From FW021-bin31 sp964467635 (GTDB lineage Bacteria > Bacteroidota > Bacteroidia > Chitinophagales > Chitinophagaceae), in assembly GCA_964467635.1 (NCBI GenBank), contig CAYXRN010000033.1, positions 1 through 26,424 on the forward strand: DNA of 26,424 nucleotides, read 5' to 3'. The position numbers and the translations under genes are program-made. Under the pieces are notes generated by a model. The model did no database searches and was not told the DNA's origin. It was given only the letters and a program-made list of their open reading frames with translations. Below, one piece after another: positions 15,487 to 23,290 of this stretch. Position 1 is the first letter of the stretch, and the number at the start of each line of letters is the position of its first letter.

Positions 15487-16671
15487 ATGCCATGTGGAAG
15501 TTGTGGTACGGGTGCAGATGGTGGTACGGCAGGATGTAGAAGCAATGGAAGTTGCAGTAGCGGCGGGTGTAACAGGCTGNNNNNNNNNNTCTTTGACTGG
15601 CTGGCCAATATTCCGCTAAGCGATCAGGCAACTCCTTTCGATATAGTTGAGATTAGTTTTAATCGCGGAAGCAGGAAAGATTTCTATAGAAATATTACCC
15701 ACCAAGTCTTTCAGAAAGGACAAATGGTGGCTGTGGAAGGGGTTGGTGGTTTTGATGTGGGGGAGGTTTCGCTTTCCGGCGAACTCGTTCGTCTTCAAAT
15801 GAAGAAGAAAAAGGTAAAAGACACACCTGATCTCAAAAAATTACTCCGGGCCGCTACTGAATACGATCTGAGTAAATTACGTGCCAATAAAAAACGCGAA
15901 AAAGACATGCTCATCCGCTCCCGCATTTTAGCCAGGGAGCAAGGGCTTCAAATGAAGCTTTCGGAGGTCGAAATACAGGCTGATGGGAAAAAGGCTACTT
16001 TTTTCTATACGGCCGAATCCCGGGTAGATTTCCGGCAATTGATACGCGTTTATGCCTCGGAATTCCATGTAAAAGTCGAAATGCGTCAGATAGGAGCCCG
16101 GCAGGAAGCTGCCAAGCTCGGCGGAATCGGCTCTTGTGGAAGGGAACTCTGTTGTTCTACCTGGTTGACGAACTTTAAGTCCGTCAGTACCGCGGCGGCC
16201 CGGTATCAAAATCTGTCCATCAACCAAAGTAAGCTTTCAGGGCAGTGTGGTCGGTTGAAATGTTGCCTGAATTTCGAACTGGACACGTATCTGGACGCGT
16301 TGAAACATTTTCCGCAGAACGCGGATACCCTGGAAACCAACCTCGGGGTGGCATACCTGCAGAAAAGAGATATTTTTAAAAACCTGATGTGGTATTCCTA
16401 TCAGGACAGCCATACCCAGTATCCATTGTCGATAGGGCGGGTTTTGGAAATCAAAGCTTTAAATGAGAACGGAAAAAAAGCCGAAGAACTGAAACCGGTC
16501 ATACTGGAAGCCAAGCAAGGGGATGAGGAACACACTTTTGTAGATGTGGTCGGGCAGATCAGCCTCAATACGCTCGAACGCACGGGCAGGAAAAAGAAAA
16601 GCCGTGGCAAGGGCCGTTCCTTTAACCGGAAAAGAGGCAGGGGACGCAACAACCATTCCCGTAAGGATTAA
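15487..16671 (+). CDS. ricT: RicT (PSP1 domain) iron-sulfur complex subunit, contains assembly gap
   Basis: About 394 aa as displayed. The protein has a Cys-rich N-terminus (C3, C6, C17, C23, C28) and a PSP1/RicT core. That core carries two conserved cysteine clusters, GSCGRELCC (C217, C222, C223) and GQCGRLKCCLNFE (C254, C259, C260), followed by a very basic Arg/Lys/Gly tail (last 30 residues) that could bind RNA. In Bacillus subtilis, RicT (YaaT) with RicA and RicF carries Fe-S clusters and stimulates RNase Y-dependent mRNA processing. The role in Bacteroidota is less defined. Ten N bases at 15580-15589 interrupt residues 32-35 just before FDWLAN; the frame continues across them. The stop overlaps the stop of the convergent downstream gene by 4 nt. 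Confidence 0.9.
   Translation: MPCGSCGTGADGGTAGCRSNGSCSSGGCNRLXXXXFDWLANIPLSDQATPFDIVEISFNRGSRKDFYRNITHQVFQKGQMVAVEGVGGFDVGEVSLSGELVRLQMKKKKVKDTPDLKKLLRAATEYDLSKLRANKKREKDMLIRSRILAREQGLQMKLSEVEIQADGKKATFFYTAESRVDFRQLIRVYASEFHVKVEMRQIGARQEAAKLGGIGSCGRELCCSTWLTNFKSVSTAAARYQNLSINQSKLSGQCGRLKCCLNFELDTYLDALKHFPQNADTLETNLGVAYLQKRDIFKNLMWYSYQDSHTQYPLSIGRVLEIKALNENGKKAEELKPVILEAKQGDEEHTFVDVVGQISLNTLERTGRKKKSRGKGRSFNRKRGRGRNNHSRKD
15580..15589. other. Assembly gap (10 N)
   Basis: Run of ten undetermined bases inside the N-terminal part of ricT, directly after the codon for Leu31. Its true length is unknown. Confidence 0.99.
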
Positions 16672-17990
16672 TGCACGTATTCGGCAAAGCGGATGCCTTC
16701 TTGTCCCAATTCCTTTAGTACAGGAAGGTATATTTCCGGCAGCACAGGAATGTGGAGTCCCGTCAATTGGATGGCCCCTTGAAGTAAAAGCTTGGTCAGT
16801 ATACCAAGCGGCAGCCCGACGGTTTTTGCGATTGCCGTATCCGTATTGTTTTCTCCTTTAGCTATTAAAGCGCTTTTGTGGGTTTTCGCCTGTCCGCCTT
16901 CCTTAAAATGCAGACGGTGAAACATGACCACCATGTCTTTGTCGTCAGGCAGCAGAACCAGCTTGTCGGTAAGCAGTTCCAGTAGCAGGTCGCCGGATGT
17001 TTTCAGGCCTTTGTTAATCAATTTGTCTTTGGTCAGCCCTAAAAAAGAAAACTGCCGGTGCAAAAGGCTTCCTTGTTGGAATATTTCTGTGGTCGATTGT
17101 TCTGCTCCTGATTGTTTGATATGGTTGGACAGCCAGTTTCTGTATGTTAAATGATTCGTCTGAATGGGCGTGGAGGTATCGGTAAAGCCCAGCTTTACAA
17201 TGGTCTGCCAGCCGGTGCAAAAATCAGGATACCGCAAGGTGGCCCGTAAAACAGTCGGAACTTCATTGAGGCGGTACAGCTTGGCATATCGCTCGGAATT
17301 CCGGTTGGGATAATAAGCTAAGTTGCCTAATCCGGGGATGTCTACCATGCGGTAACTGCTGAAGAGTGTTTCATAGGACATCGTTTTTATCCGGCCTTTG
17401 TCTCGGAAAGAAGCCCCCGCTTTGCCGGCGGTGATCAGAGAACGGGGACTCCATGAAATTTTATAGTGCCATGGATTGTCGTCGCTTTCGGGAGCCGGCA
17501 AAGCCCCGCAAAAGCTTTCAAAAGCGGAAATTATTCCGCCTTTTTCTTTAATCTGATGAATGGCTTTCATGGCCGACATGTGGTCGATGCCGGGATCTAG
17601 TCCCATTTCTCCCATAAATAAGACCCCTGCTTTTTTAATGTCCGGTTCAAGCTCCAGGACTTCGGGGGAAAGATAAGAGGCGGTAAGCAGATGCTTTTTA
17701 TAGGTGATGCAATCTTTGGCTGCGAGTAAATGCAAATGAGCCGGCAGCAGGGAGATCACTACATCGGCCTGTGCGACTTGTTGCTTTCTGGTTTTTTCGT
17801 CCTTTTGAATGTCAAAGGACTGTACTGTAATTTGCGGGTTATTTCCTGCCTTTTGCCTGGCACTGGCGACATCCTGATCCACAAGGATAATTTGCCATTC
17901 CTGTTTTTTGGACTCCCGCAGCAGGTATTTGATCAGCCCGGTAGCGGATTTACCGGCCCCTAAAAGCAATATTTTATTCATAAAAGGCAT
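16668..17990 (-). CDS. Saccharopine dehydrogenase family oxidoreductase
   Basis: 440 aa from ATG 17990 (437 aa from the nearby ATG 17981). The reading frame is open further upstream to 18212, but that part would run through the gyrA promoter and start, so the longer start is rejected. An N-terminal Rossmann fold shows LLLGAGKSATG (residues 8-18). The C-terminal domain contains MGEMGLDPGIDHMSA, the signature of Lys9/AASS-type saccharopine reductases. Saccharopine dehydrogenases interconvert saccharopine with lysine or with aminoadipate semialdehyde plus glutamate. The Lys9-like signature favours the semialdehyde side, and so lysine catabolism in a bacterium, but the substrate is not proven. 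It converges on ricT with a 4-nt stop overlap and diverges from gyrA; no co-directional partner is present. Confidence 0.85.
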   Translation of the reverse strand: MPFMNKILLLGAGKSATGLIKYLLRESKKQEWQIILVDQDVASARQKAGNNPQITVQSFDIQKDEKTRKQQVAQADVVISLLPAHLHLLAAKDCITYKKHLLTASYLSPEVLELEPDIKKAGVLFMGEMGLDPGIDHMSAMKAIHQIKEKGGIISAFESFCGALPAPESDDNPWHYKISWSPRSLITAGKAGASFRDKGRIKTMSYETLFSSYRMVDIPGLGNLAYYPNRNSERYAKLYRLNEVPTVLRATLRYPDFCTGWQTIVKLGFTDTSTPIQTNHLTYRNWLSNHIKQSGAEQSTTEIFQQGSLLHRQFSFLGLTKDKLINKGLKTSGDLLLELLTDKLVLLPDDKDMVVMFHRLHFKEGGQAKTHKSALIAKGENNTDTAIAKTVGLPLGILTKLLLQGAIQLTGLHIPVLPEIYLPVLKELGQEGIRFAEYVH

Positions 17991-18083
17991 CTTACGAAAA
18001 TAAAAGTAACAAAACACGGAGAGGCGGAAAAATAAAATGCCTGTTTTTGCGAAATAAGCCCGTTTAAAAGTGCAAAAAAAGCC

Positions 18084-18114
18084 TTTCCTAACTGCTTGAA
18101 AAAACGTATCTTTG
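18084..18114 (+). promoter_or_regulatory. gyrA promoter
   Basis: TATCTTTG (18107-18114) is a perfect TAnnTTTG -7 box. TTTC (18084-18087), 19 nt upstream, is a near match to the -33 TTTG. The predicted start near 18121 gives a leader of about 39 nt. Confidence 0.7.
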
Positions 18115-18159
18115 TGGGCTTTTAAGCAGCAAAAGGAAAAAAGATAAGCTGAAATACTT

Positions 18160-20748
18160 ATGGAAGAAAATAACCTGGAAGAACAGGGAGGACGCATAAT
18201 TCCAATAAACATTGAGGAACAAATGAAAACGGCTTATATCGACTATTCGATGTCGGTAATTGTGGGCCGGGCCCTTCCTGATGTACGTGATGGTTTGAAG
18301 CCGGTACATCGAAGAGTACTATTTGCTATGCAGGGGCTGGGGTTGACCCATAACAAGCCTACCAAGAAATCGGCCCGTATCGTGGGGGAGGTATTGGGTA
18401 AATACCATCCGCACGGCGATACGTCGGTGTATGACGCCATGGTGCGCATGGCCCAACCCTGGAGCATGCGGTATATGCTTGTGAACGGCCAAGGAAACTT
18501 TGGCGCACAGGATGGCGATGGCCCTGCGGCAATGCGGTATACAGAAGCCAGGCTCCAGGAACTGGCAGAGTATATGTTAGCGGATATCAATAAGGACACT
18601 GTTGACTTTACCCTGAATTTCGACGATACCCTTGAAGAGCCGACCGTATTACCGAGCAGAATTCCGCAGTTGCTGATCAACGGTTCTTCCGGTATTGCTG
18701 TTGGGATGGCCACCAACATGGTTCCGCACAATCTTCGAGAAGTCATTGATGGCTGCATTGCTTATGTCGAAAACAAAGAGATAACGATTGACGAGTTGAT
18801 GCGTTATGTGCCTGCTCCGGATTTTCCGACAGGAGGGATCATTTACGGCATGGAAGGCATAAAAAAAGCCATGCATACCGGCCGGGGCCGGGTGGTATTG
18901 CGCGGCAAGGTGGAAGTGGAAACAACCGCTTCTGGTAAGGAACGGATTATTATTTACGAGGTGCCCTACCAAGTAAGCAGGGATGCGTTGGCGGAAAAGA
19001 TCGGCAGCCTGGTCAATAACAAAGTGATTGAAGGGATTACTCATGTGGCCAACCAGTCCAATAAAGAAGGCACCCGCATTGTAGTGGATCTGCGGAAAGA
19101 TGCTATTTCCCAGGTCATTATTAACCAGCTCTACAAATACAGCGAACTCCAGACCTCTTATGGCATCAACAATGTGGCTCTGGTAAACGGCCGCCCGAGA
19201 ACGCTCAACCTGAAATCACTGATTAAAGAGTTTATTGACTTCCGGCACGAAGTAATTGTACGCCGGACGAAATATGAATTGGGGGAAGCCGAGAAACGGG
19301 CACACATTTTAGAGGGATACCTCATTGCTCTGGATCACCTGGATGAAATCATTACACTGATCCGCAATTCCAAAACCCCGGACGACGCAAAAACCGGATT
19401 GATGGAAAGCTACCGGCTATCTGAAATACAGGCCAAAGCCATTTTGGAACTCCGTCTACAGCGGCTGACCGGAATGGAGCGTGATAAAATAAAAGAAGAA
19501 TATGTAGAAATCGGCAAGCTCATTGAACACCTGCGTGAAATATTGGCGAATGAGGGCATGCGCATGCAGATCATTAAAGACGAATTGCTTGAAGTAAAGA
19601 CGAAATTCGGCGATGAGAGAAAGACCGAAATTGAATACCGTGCCGATGAGATGAGCATCGAAGATATGATAGCGGAAGAAGACGTGGTGATCACCATATC
19701 CAATCTGGGTTACATCAAACGGACATCCGTAGAAAACTACCGGCAGCAAAGACGTGGTGGACGTGGCGTGATCGGCAGCAGAGCGCGCAATGAAGATTTT
19801 ATAGAACATCTTTTTATCTCTTCTACCCACCACACGTTATTGTTCTTTACCGAACAGGGCCGCTGCTTCTGGCTAAAAGTTTACCAGATTCCTGAAGCGG
19901 AACGGCAGGGCAAGGGCCGTGCTATTCAAAACCTGATCAGTATTCCTCCCGATGACAACATCCGGGCAATCATAGATGTGCGTAAACTGGACGATGAAAC
20001 GTTCGTGGAGAACCACCATATTTTACTGGCTACCCGGCAGGGAATTATCAAGAAAACAAGGTTGAAGGATTTCTCCCGTCCGCGTCAAAACGGGATTAAC
20101 GCCATTACGATCAACGACGGTGACCAGTTGTTGGCGGCAACCATGACCGACGGCGACAGTTTTGTAATGCTTGCTGTGAAAAGCGGCCGCTCTATTCGTT
20201 TTCATGAGGAAAAAGTCCGGCCGACAGGTAGAGGCGCTATCGGCGTACATGGCATTGAAGTAGATCCGGGAGGGGACGAAGTAGTTGGTATGATTTGTGT
20301 AGAAAGAGAAACCGAAGCTGCCCGGAAGGCAGTGTTGGTGGTTTCTGAGAATGGTTTTGGAAAACGGACGAAGATAGCCGATTACCGGATTACCAACAGA
20401 GGAGGAAAAGGCGTGAAAACGCTGAATGTAACTGCAAAAACAGGAGCGCTTATTGCGATGCTCGCTGTGGAAGATACAGATGACCTGATGATCATTTGTC
20501 GTTCCGGTATTGCTATTCGTATGGCGGTAGACGGCATTCGTGAGGCGGGCCGGGCCACACAAGGGGTACGGCTTATCCGGCTGGACGACGAGGATAAAAT
20601 CGCTGCTGTAGCGCCTATTCCCAAAGAAGAAGTCATCGAAGAGGAGATAGCCGGAAATGAAGACGATACCGGTGAAGAGGGGGGAACGGATGCCGGAAGG
20701 CCGGCTGATGAACCTGCTTCGGATGTGGATGATGCGACAGAATCATAA
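18160..20748 (+). CDS. gyrA: DNA gyrase subunit A
   Basis: 862 aa. The A subunit of gyrase breaks and rejoins DNA during ATP-driven negative supercoiling. The catalytic tyrosine is Y127 in PAAMRYTEARL. The quinolone-determining segment reads HPHGDTSVYDAMVRMAQ, with Thr88 at the E. coli Ser83 position and Asp92 at the Asp87 position. Thr occurs there naturally in some bacteria, so it is not evidence of resistance. The C-terminal beta-pinwheel carries the GyrA box QRRGGRG at residues 530-536, which separates it from ParC. The protein ends in a long acidic tail (about 820-862, rich in Glu/Asp), a known modulator of wrapping in some gyrases. Own promoter upstream; the next gene starts 51 nt after the stop and may be co-transcribed. 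Confidence 0.98.
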   Translation: MEENNLEEQGGRIIPINIEEQMKTAYIDYSMSVIVGRALPDVRDGLKPVHRRVLFAMQGLGLTHNKPTKKSARIVGEVLGKYHPHGDTSVYDAMVRMAQPWSMRYMLVNGQGNFGAQDGDGPAAMRYTEARLQELAEYMLADINKDTVDFTLNFDDTLEEPTVLPSRIPQLLINGSSGIAVGMATNMVPHNLREVIDGCIAYVENKEITIDELMRYVPAPDFPTGGIIYGMEGIKKAMHTGRGRVVLRGKVEVETTASGKERIIIYEVPYQVSRDALAEKIGSLVNNKVIEGITHVANQSNKEGTRIVVDLRKDAISQVIINQLYKYSELQTSYGINNVALVNGRPRTLNLKSLIKEFIDFRHEVIVRRTKYELGEAEKRAHILEGYLIALDHLDEIITLIRNSKTPDDAKTGLMESYRLSEIQAKAILELRLQRLTGMERDKIKEEYVEIGKLIEHLREILANEGMRMQIIKDELLEVKTKFGDERKTEIEYRADEMSIEDMIAEEDVVITISNLGYIKRTSVENYRQQRRGGRGVIGSRARNEDFIEHLFISSTHHTLLFFTEQGRCFWLKVYQIPEAERQGKGRAIQNLISIPPDDNIRAIIDVRKLDDETFVENHHILLATRQGIIKKTRLKDFSRPRQNGINAITINDGDQLLAATMTDGDSFVMLAVKSGRSIRFHEEKVRPTGRGAIGVHGIEVDPGGDEVVGMICVERETEAARKAVLVVSENGFGKRTKIADYRITNRGGKGVKTLNVTAKTGALIAMLAVEDTDDLMIICRSGIAIRMAVDGIREAGRATQGVRLIRLDDEDKIAAVAPIPKEEVIEEEIAGNEDDTGEEGGTDAGRPADEPASDVDDATES

Positions 20749-20798
20749 TTTAAAAGAAAGTTTAACCCATTTAATTTACATTTATAAAAAGTAAGCAT

Positions 20799-22079
20799 AT
20801 GAAATCTAAAATAGCGCTATTAAGTGCATTGTTTGCTGCTTTTGCTATTTCTGGAGCAATAGCACAGAATAAAAATGTGCGCAAAGCAGAAAGCAGCCTA
20901 GAAGATGGTAATTTGAAGGAGGCAAAAAGTTATATCAATATGGCTGCTAAGGACGAAAAGACAGCCGATGAAGCCAAGACCTGGTATATTAAGGGAGAAG
21001 TTTATTATGCGCTGTCGAAAAAAGACAGCATGAACACTACTGGGCAGGAGTATAGAGACACTGCTTTTGCCGCTTTTAAAAAGACCTTGAAGCTAGACCC
21101 TAAATTTACCGGTATGCTCCTCACCAGTTATAAACCCTTGTCTGATCTTTATGTAGATTATTGGAAATACGGGGCCAACGGATTTAATAACAAGAATTAC
21201 GAAGCAGCTTTTCACGCTTTCAAAAAAGTGAAAGCCGTAAACGACTATATGAATAAACTTGAACTGGGTATGGGCAGCGATATAGATACCATGGCTGTTT
21301 TGAATATTGGTAATGCGGCTTATAACTGGGGGAAGAAAGACAGTGCTGTAAAATATTATCAAAAACTGGCTGATCTTAACTTTAAGAAAGAATCCTTTAT
21401 CTATAAAGTGCTTTTGCAGGAATATCGTGATACCAATGAGGATAAATTCTTTGCGGTATTGGAAAAGGCCAAAAAGCTGTTTCCGGGCGACCAGGATTTC
21501 ACCAATGAAGAAATTAGTTATTACAACTCCAAAGGGGAGACGGACAAGTTAGTAAGTAAGTTGGAGGATGTCGTAGCACAAGATCCGCAGAACTACAATG
21601 CCACCCTCAATTTGGCTATTTCTTACGACAACCTGGCTAATCCCAAGAGTACGGGGGATACTACCGCTACCCGGCCTGCTAATCACGACGAGCTATTTCA
21701 AAAAGCGGTGACCTATTATAAAAAGGCGATTGATTTAAAACCCGATGACTACGCGGCCAATTTCAATCTGGGTCTGATGTATTACAATGCGGCAGCTCAT
21801 ATCGGGACTAAATTAGGCGAATTAAGTTCTGACAGCAAGGACAAAAGCATACAGGACTCCCTCTTAAAGAAGCAGGACGAATACCTGGATGAAGCCTTGC
21901 CGTATCTTGAAAAAGCATACAACGTTTTAGATGCAAAACCATCGCTTACCCCCAATGAAATGGTGGCCTATAAAAATGCCATTATTGGTTTGCAGGGTGT
22001 ATATGCCAGGCAGAGTAAAATGGATAAGTACAATGAGCTGAAGAAAAAATTAGACAACGCGGATAGCAAAGCGCAATAA
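20799..22079 (+). CDS. Secreted tetratricopeptide repeat protein
   Basis: 426 aa. N-terminal signal peptide (K2, K4, hydrophobic core to about residue 20, cleavage likely after A-I-A in IAQNKN), so periplasmic or exported. The mature part is helical with TPR-like units. Clearest are AKTWYIKGEVYYALSKK (about 60-76), a unit around AVLNIGNAAYNWGKKDSAVKYYQKL (given in parts: LNIGNAAYNWGKKDSA, then VKYYQKL), and the tandem YNATLNLAISYDNLA and YAANFNLGLMYYNAA with the linking helix AVTYYKKAIDLKPDD. TPR arrays serve as protein-protein scaffolds; no partner is indicated by the context. It lies between gyrA and a terminator and looks like the last gene of that transcription unit. Confidence 0.88.
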   Translation: MKSKIALLSALFAAFAISGAIAQNKNVRKAESSLEDGNLKEAKSYINMAAKDEKTADEAKTWYIKGEVYYALSKKDSMNTTGQEYRDTAFAAFKKTLKLDPKFTGMLLTSYKPLSDLYVDYWKYGANGFNNKNYEAAFHAFKKVKAVNDYMNKLELGMGSDIDTMAVLNIGNAAYNWGKKDSAVKYYQKLADLNFKKESFIYKVLLQEYRDTNEDKFFAVLEKAKKLFPGDQDFTNEEISYYNSKGETDKLVSKLEDVVAQDPQNYNATLNLAISYDNLANPKSTGDTTATRPANHDELFQKAVTYYKKAIDLKPDDYAANFNLGLMYYNAAAHIGTKLGELSSDSKDKSIQDSLLKKQDEYLDEALPYLEKAYNVLDAKPSLTPNEMVAYKNAIIGLQGVYARQSKMDKYNELKKKLDNADSKAQ

Positions 22080-22100
22080 GTGGCGTCTTGAACTGGTTAA

Positions 22101-22136
22101 AAAACCCCGTGCCTTCATTGCATGGGGTTTTATTTT
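22101..22136 (+). terminator. Rho-independent terminator after the TPR gene
   Basis: 12-bp stem (22101-22112 with 22120-22131, one G-T pair) built as AAAACCCC...GGGGTTTT with a 7-nt loop and a T-rich tail. The A-rich 5' side makes it potentially bidirectional. It lies 22 nt after the TPR stop. Confidence 0.85.
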
Positions 22137-22195
22137 AGGTGCTTGGACTTTGCCGGGCTTAAGTCAGGTAGTTTGTTAAAATTCCGGGGAGATAG

Positions 22196-22227
22196 TTTAT
22201 CGCGGTCTATGTGTCCTGGTACCTTTG
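22196..22227 (+). promoter_or_regulatory. Orphan consensus promoter-like element
   Basis: TACCTTTG (22220-22227) matches TAnnTTTG perfectly and TTTA (22196-22199) lies 20 nt upstream. It points rightward into the IS605 remnant and no intact gene follows it. It could be a relic of a disrupted gene, a small-RNA promoter or chance. Confidence 0.3.
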
Positions 22228-22310
22228 CGTAAAATAATTCAGCGGCTGATGACTTTTTAAGAAGTTGACCTGTGCTCAAGCAAGTAAATTTTATAAAACA
22301 GCGCGTAAAA

Positions 22311-22337
22311 CCCATCCATCGCTTTAGCGTGAATGGG
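22311..22337 (+). repeat. Hairpin at the tnpA-side end of the IS605 remnant
   Basis: Imperfect palindrome: CCCAT at 22311-22315 pairs with ATGGG at 22333-22337, and CGCT (22320-22323) pairs with AGCG (22326-22329). There is one mismatch, and an unpaired T at 22319 lies on the stem. It lies 10 nt beyond the tnpA stop. Y1 transposases of IS608 type recognise subterminal hairpins with an extrahelical T, which this resembles. Confidence 0.5.
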
Positions 22338-22347
22338 ATGTAAGTGA

Positions 22348-22529
22348 CTAACCTTGCGAAAGAATAAATTGACGGATAGTTTCTGGTGATGGTCACCTAT
22401 TGAGCAAACGAAGAAACCATCTGACCTTAATATTTTGCGATGCCAATAATACTGACGTAATGTAGTGTGATGCAATAACCATAACTGACGAGTGGATTCT
22501 TGTTTTAATCTGCGAACAATTTGAGACAT
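22348..22529 (-). pseudogene. tnpA: IS200/IS605 TnpA (Y1 transposase), C-terminal fragment
   Basis: Minus-strand remnant beginning MSQIVRRLKQESTRQLW and continuing KILRSDGFFVCSIGD, the C-terminal half of a Y1 single-strand transposase. The N-terminal half, including the HUH metal site, is absent because the sequence switches to tnpB at about 22530. A one-base loss near 22390 breaks the frame after CSIGD. In the shifted frame the expected end S-P-E-T-I-R-Q-F-I-L-S-Q-G plus stop (22348-22350) is readable. Non-functional. Longer open frames over this stretch are read-through products of the frameshift. Confidence 0.8.
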
Positions 22530-23167
22530 GAGAAAGACTTTGCCATTACTTCGAATGGAATAAAATTAAAGAATAACAGATACATAAAAAAGTATGAAAG
22601 AGATTTAGGGAAAACCCAAAAACACCTTTCTCGTAAACAAAAAGGCAGCCATTCGTTTGAAAGACAAAGACGAAAAGTTGCGAAGATTCACGATAAAATA
22701 TCCAACACAAGACAAGATGTATTGCATAAGGTATCCTATCAGCTTGTTTCTGAATACGACATAATTGCTTTGGAAGACCTTAATGTTAAAGGGATGATGA
22801 GCAATAGAAAGTTGTCAAAACACGTTGCAGATGCAAGTTGGGATACTTTTGTAAAGTTGTTGGAATACAACAAAGCAAAATGGAACGATAAACAAGGGGT
22901 AAATATCAATCGCTTCTATCCTTCGGGCAAGACTTGCCATGTTTGTGGTTGGCAAGCTTTAAACCTTTCAATTCGGGAATGGACTTGCCAGAATGGGTAT
23001 CCCTTAGACAGGATGAAAATGCAGCAAAGAACATTCTGAATGAAGGATTAAAAATAATCGGGACGGAACTTTCCGATAACACCGGTGGAGAGGAACTAAG
23101 ACTTGAGTTTCAGCCCCACTTTGTGAAACCCGAAGCCCAACCCATTGCCTATGGCCTGGGTGGGTAG
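22530..23167 (+). pseudogene. tnpB: IS605 TnpB (RNA-guided nuclease family), C-terminal fragment
   Basis: Homology starts at KDFAITSNG and runs through LSRKQKGS, the RuvC-II segment IIALEDLNVKGM (catalytic Glu) and FYPSGKTCHVCGW (first zinc-finger pair). The N-terminal part, including the first RuvC Asp just before KDF, is missing. The second zinc-finger pair reads WTCQNG where WTCxxCG is expected, so one Cys is lost. A one-base deletion at about 23012 then shifts the frame; after it the RuvC-III segment DENAAKNILNEGLK and the tail QPIAYGLGG continue to the stop at 23165-23167. TnpB proteins are RNA-guided DNA nucleases, but this copy lacks a catalytic residue, a zinc ligand and an intact frame. 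Confidence 0.88.
23136..23164 (+). repeat. Strong hairpin at the 3' end of tnpB, possible right-end/omega-RNA stem
   Basis: CCCA (23136-23139) and CCCA (23141-23144) pair with TGGG (23161-23164) and TGGG (23157-23160), with A23140 bulged. Inside, GCC (23147-23149) pairs with GGC (23153-23155) around a TAT loop. It lies within the last codons of tnpB. In IS605 elements the guide (omega) RNA overlaps the tnpB 3' end and the right end, so this may be part of a former omega-RNA scaffold; the sequence alone does not prove it. Confidence 0.4.
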
Positions 23168-23290
23168 CTCAGGAAAGCGTTGTTGTTGTCTCAAAGCAGA
23201 TCTTTCTCACAGGTGGGCAAAAAGGCTGAATGCTTGCATAATCGGGTTTTGCAAAAGGAAACGAAGAACGGACAGTCCGCGGATACCCAA

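Larger units (their letters stand above)
22311..23167. mobile_element. Decayed IS200/IS605-family element with internal deletion
   Basis: Bounds are minimal. The element contains the C-terminal half of tnpA (minus strand) and the C-terminal half of tnpB (plus strand). They are divergently arranged and joined at about 22530, with both N-terminal halves and the intergenic region missing. Subterminal hairpins remain outside the tnpA stop (22311-22337) and at the tnpB 3' end (23136-23164). Both genes also carry frameshifts, so the element cannot encode active proteins. The exact outer ends and target site were not identified. Confidence 0.8.

Noticed and set aside
17991..18212. Upstream extension of the saccharopine dehydrogenase-family frame to 18212 (514 aa).
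   Set aside because: The extension would cover the gyrA promoter and start and has no resemblance to the family, whose Rossmann fold begins right after ATG 17990/17981.
20761..20784. TACATTTA (20777-20784) as a separate promoter of the TPR gene.
   Set aside because: The last base does not fit TAnnTTTG and no -33 element lies at suitable spacing; read-through from gyrA is as likely.
22130..22396. 88-codon minus-strand open frame left of the tnpA remnant.
   Set aside because: It is not in the frame that yields the expected TnpA C-terminus, and it runs through the end hairpin and terminator region; an artefact of frameshift decay.
22521..23167. An intact or domesticated TnpB nuclease.
   Set aside because: The first RuvC Asp region is missing, a zinc-finger Cys is lost and a frameshift is present, so an active RNA-guided nuclease is not supported.
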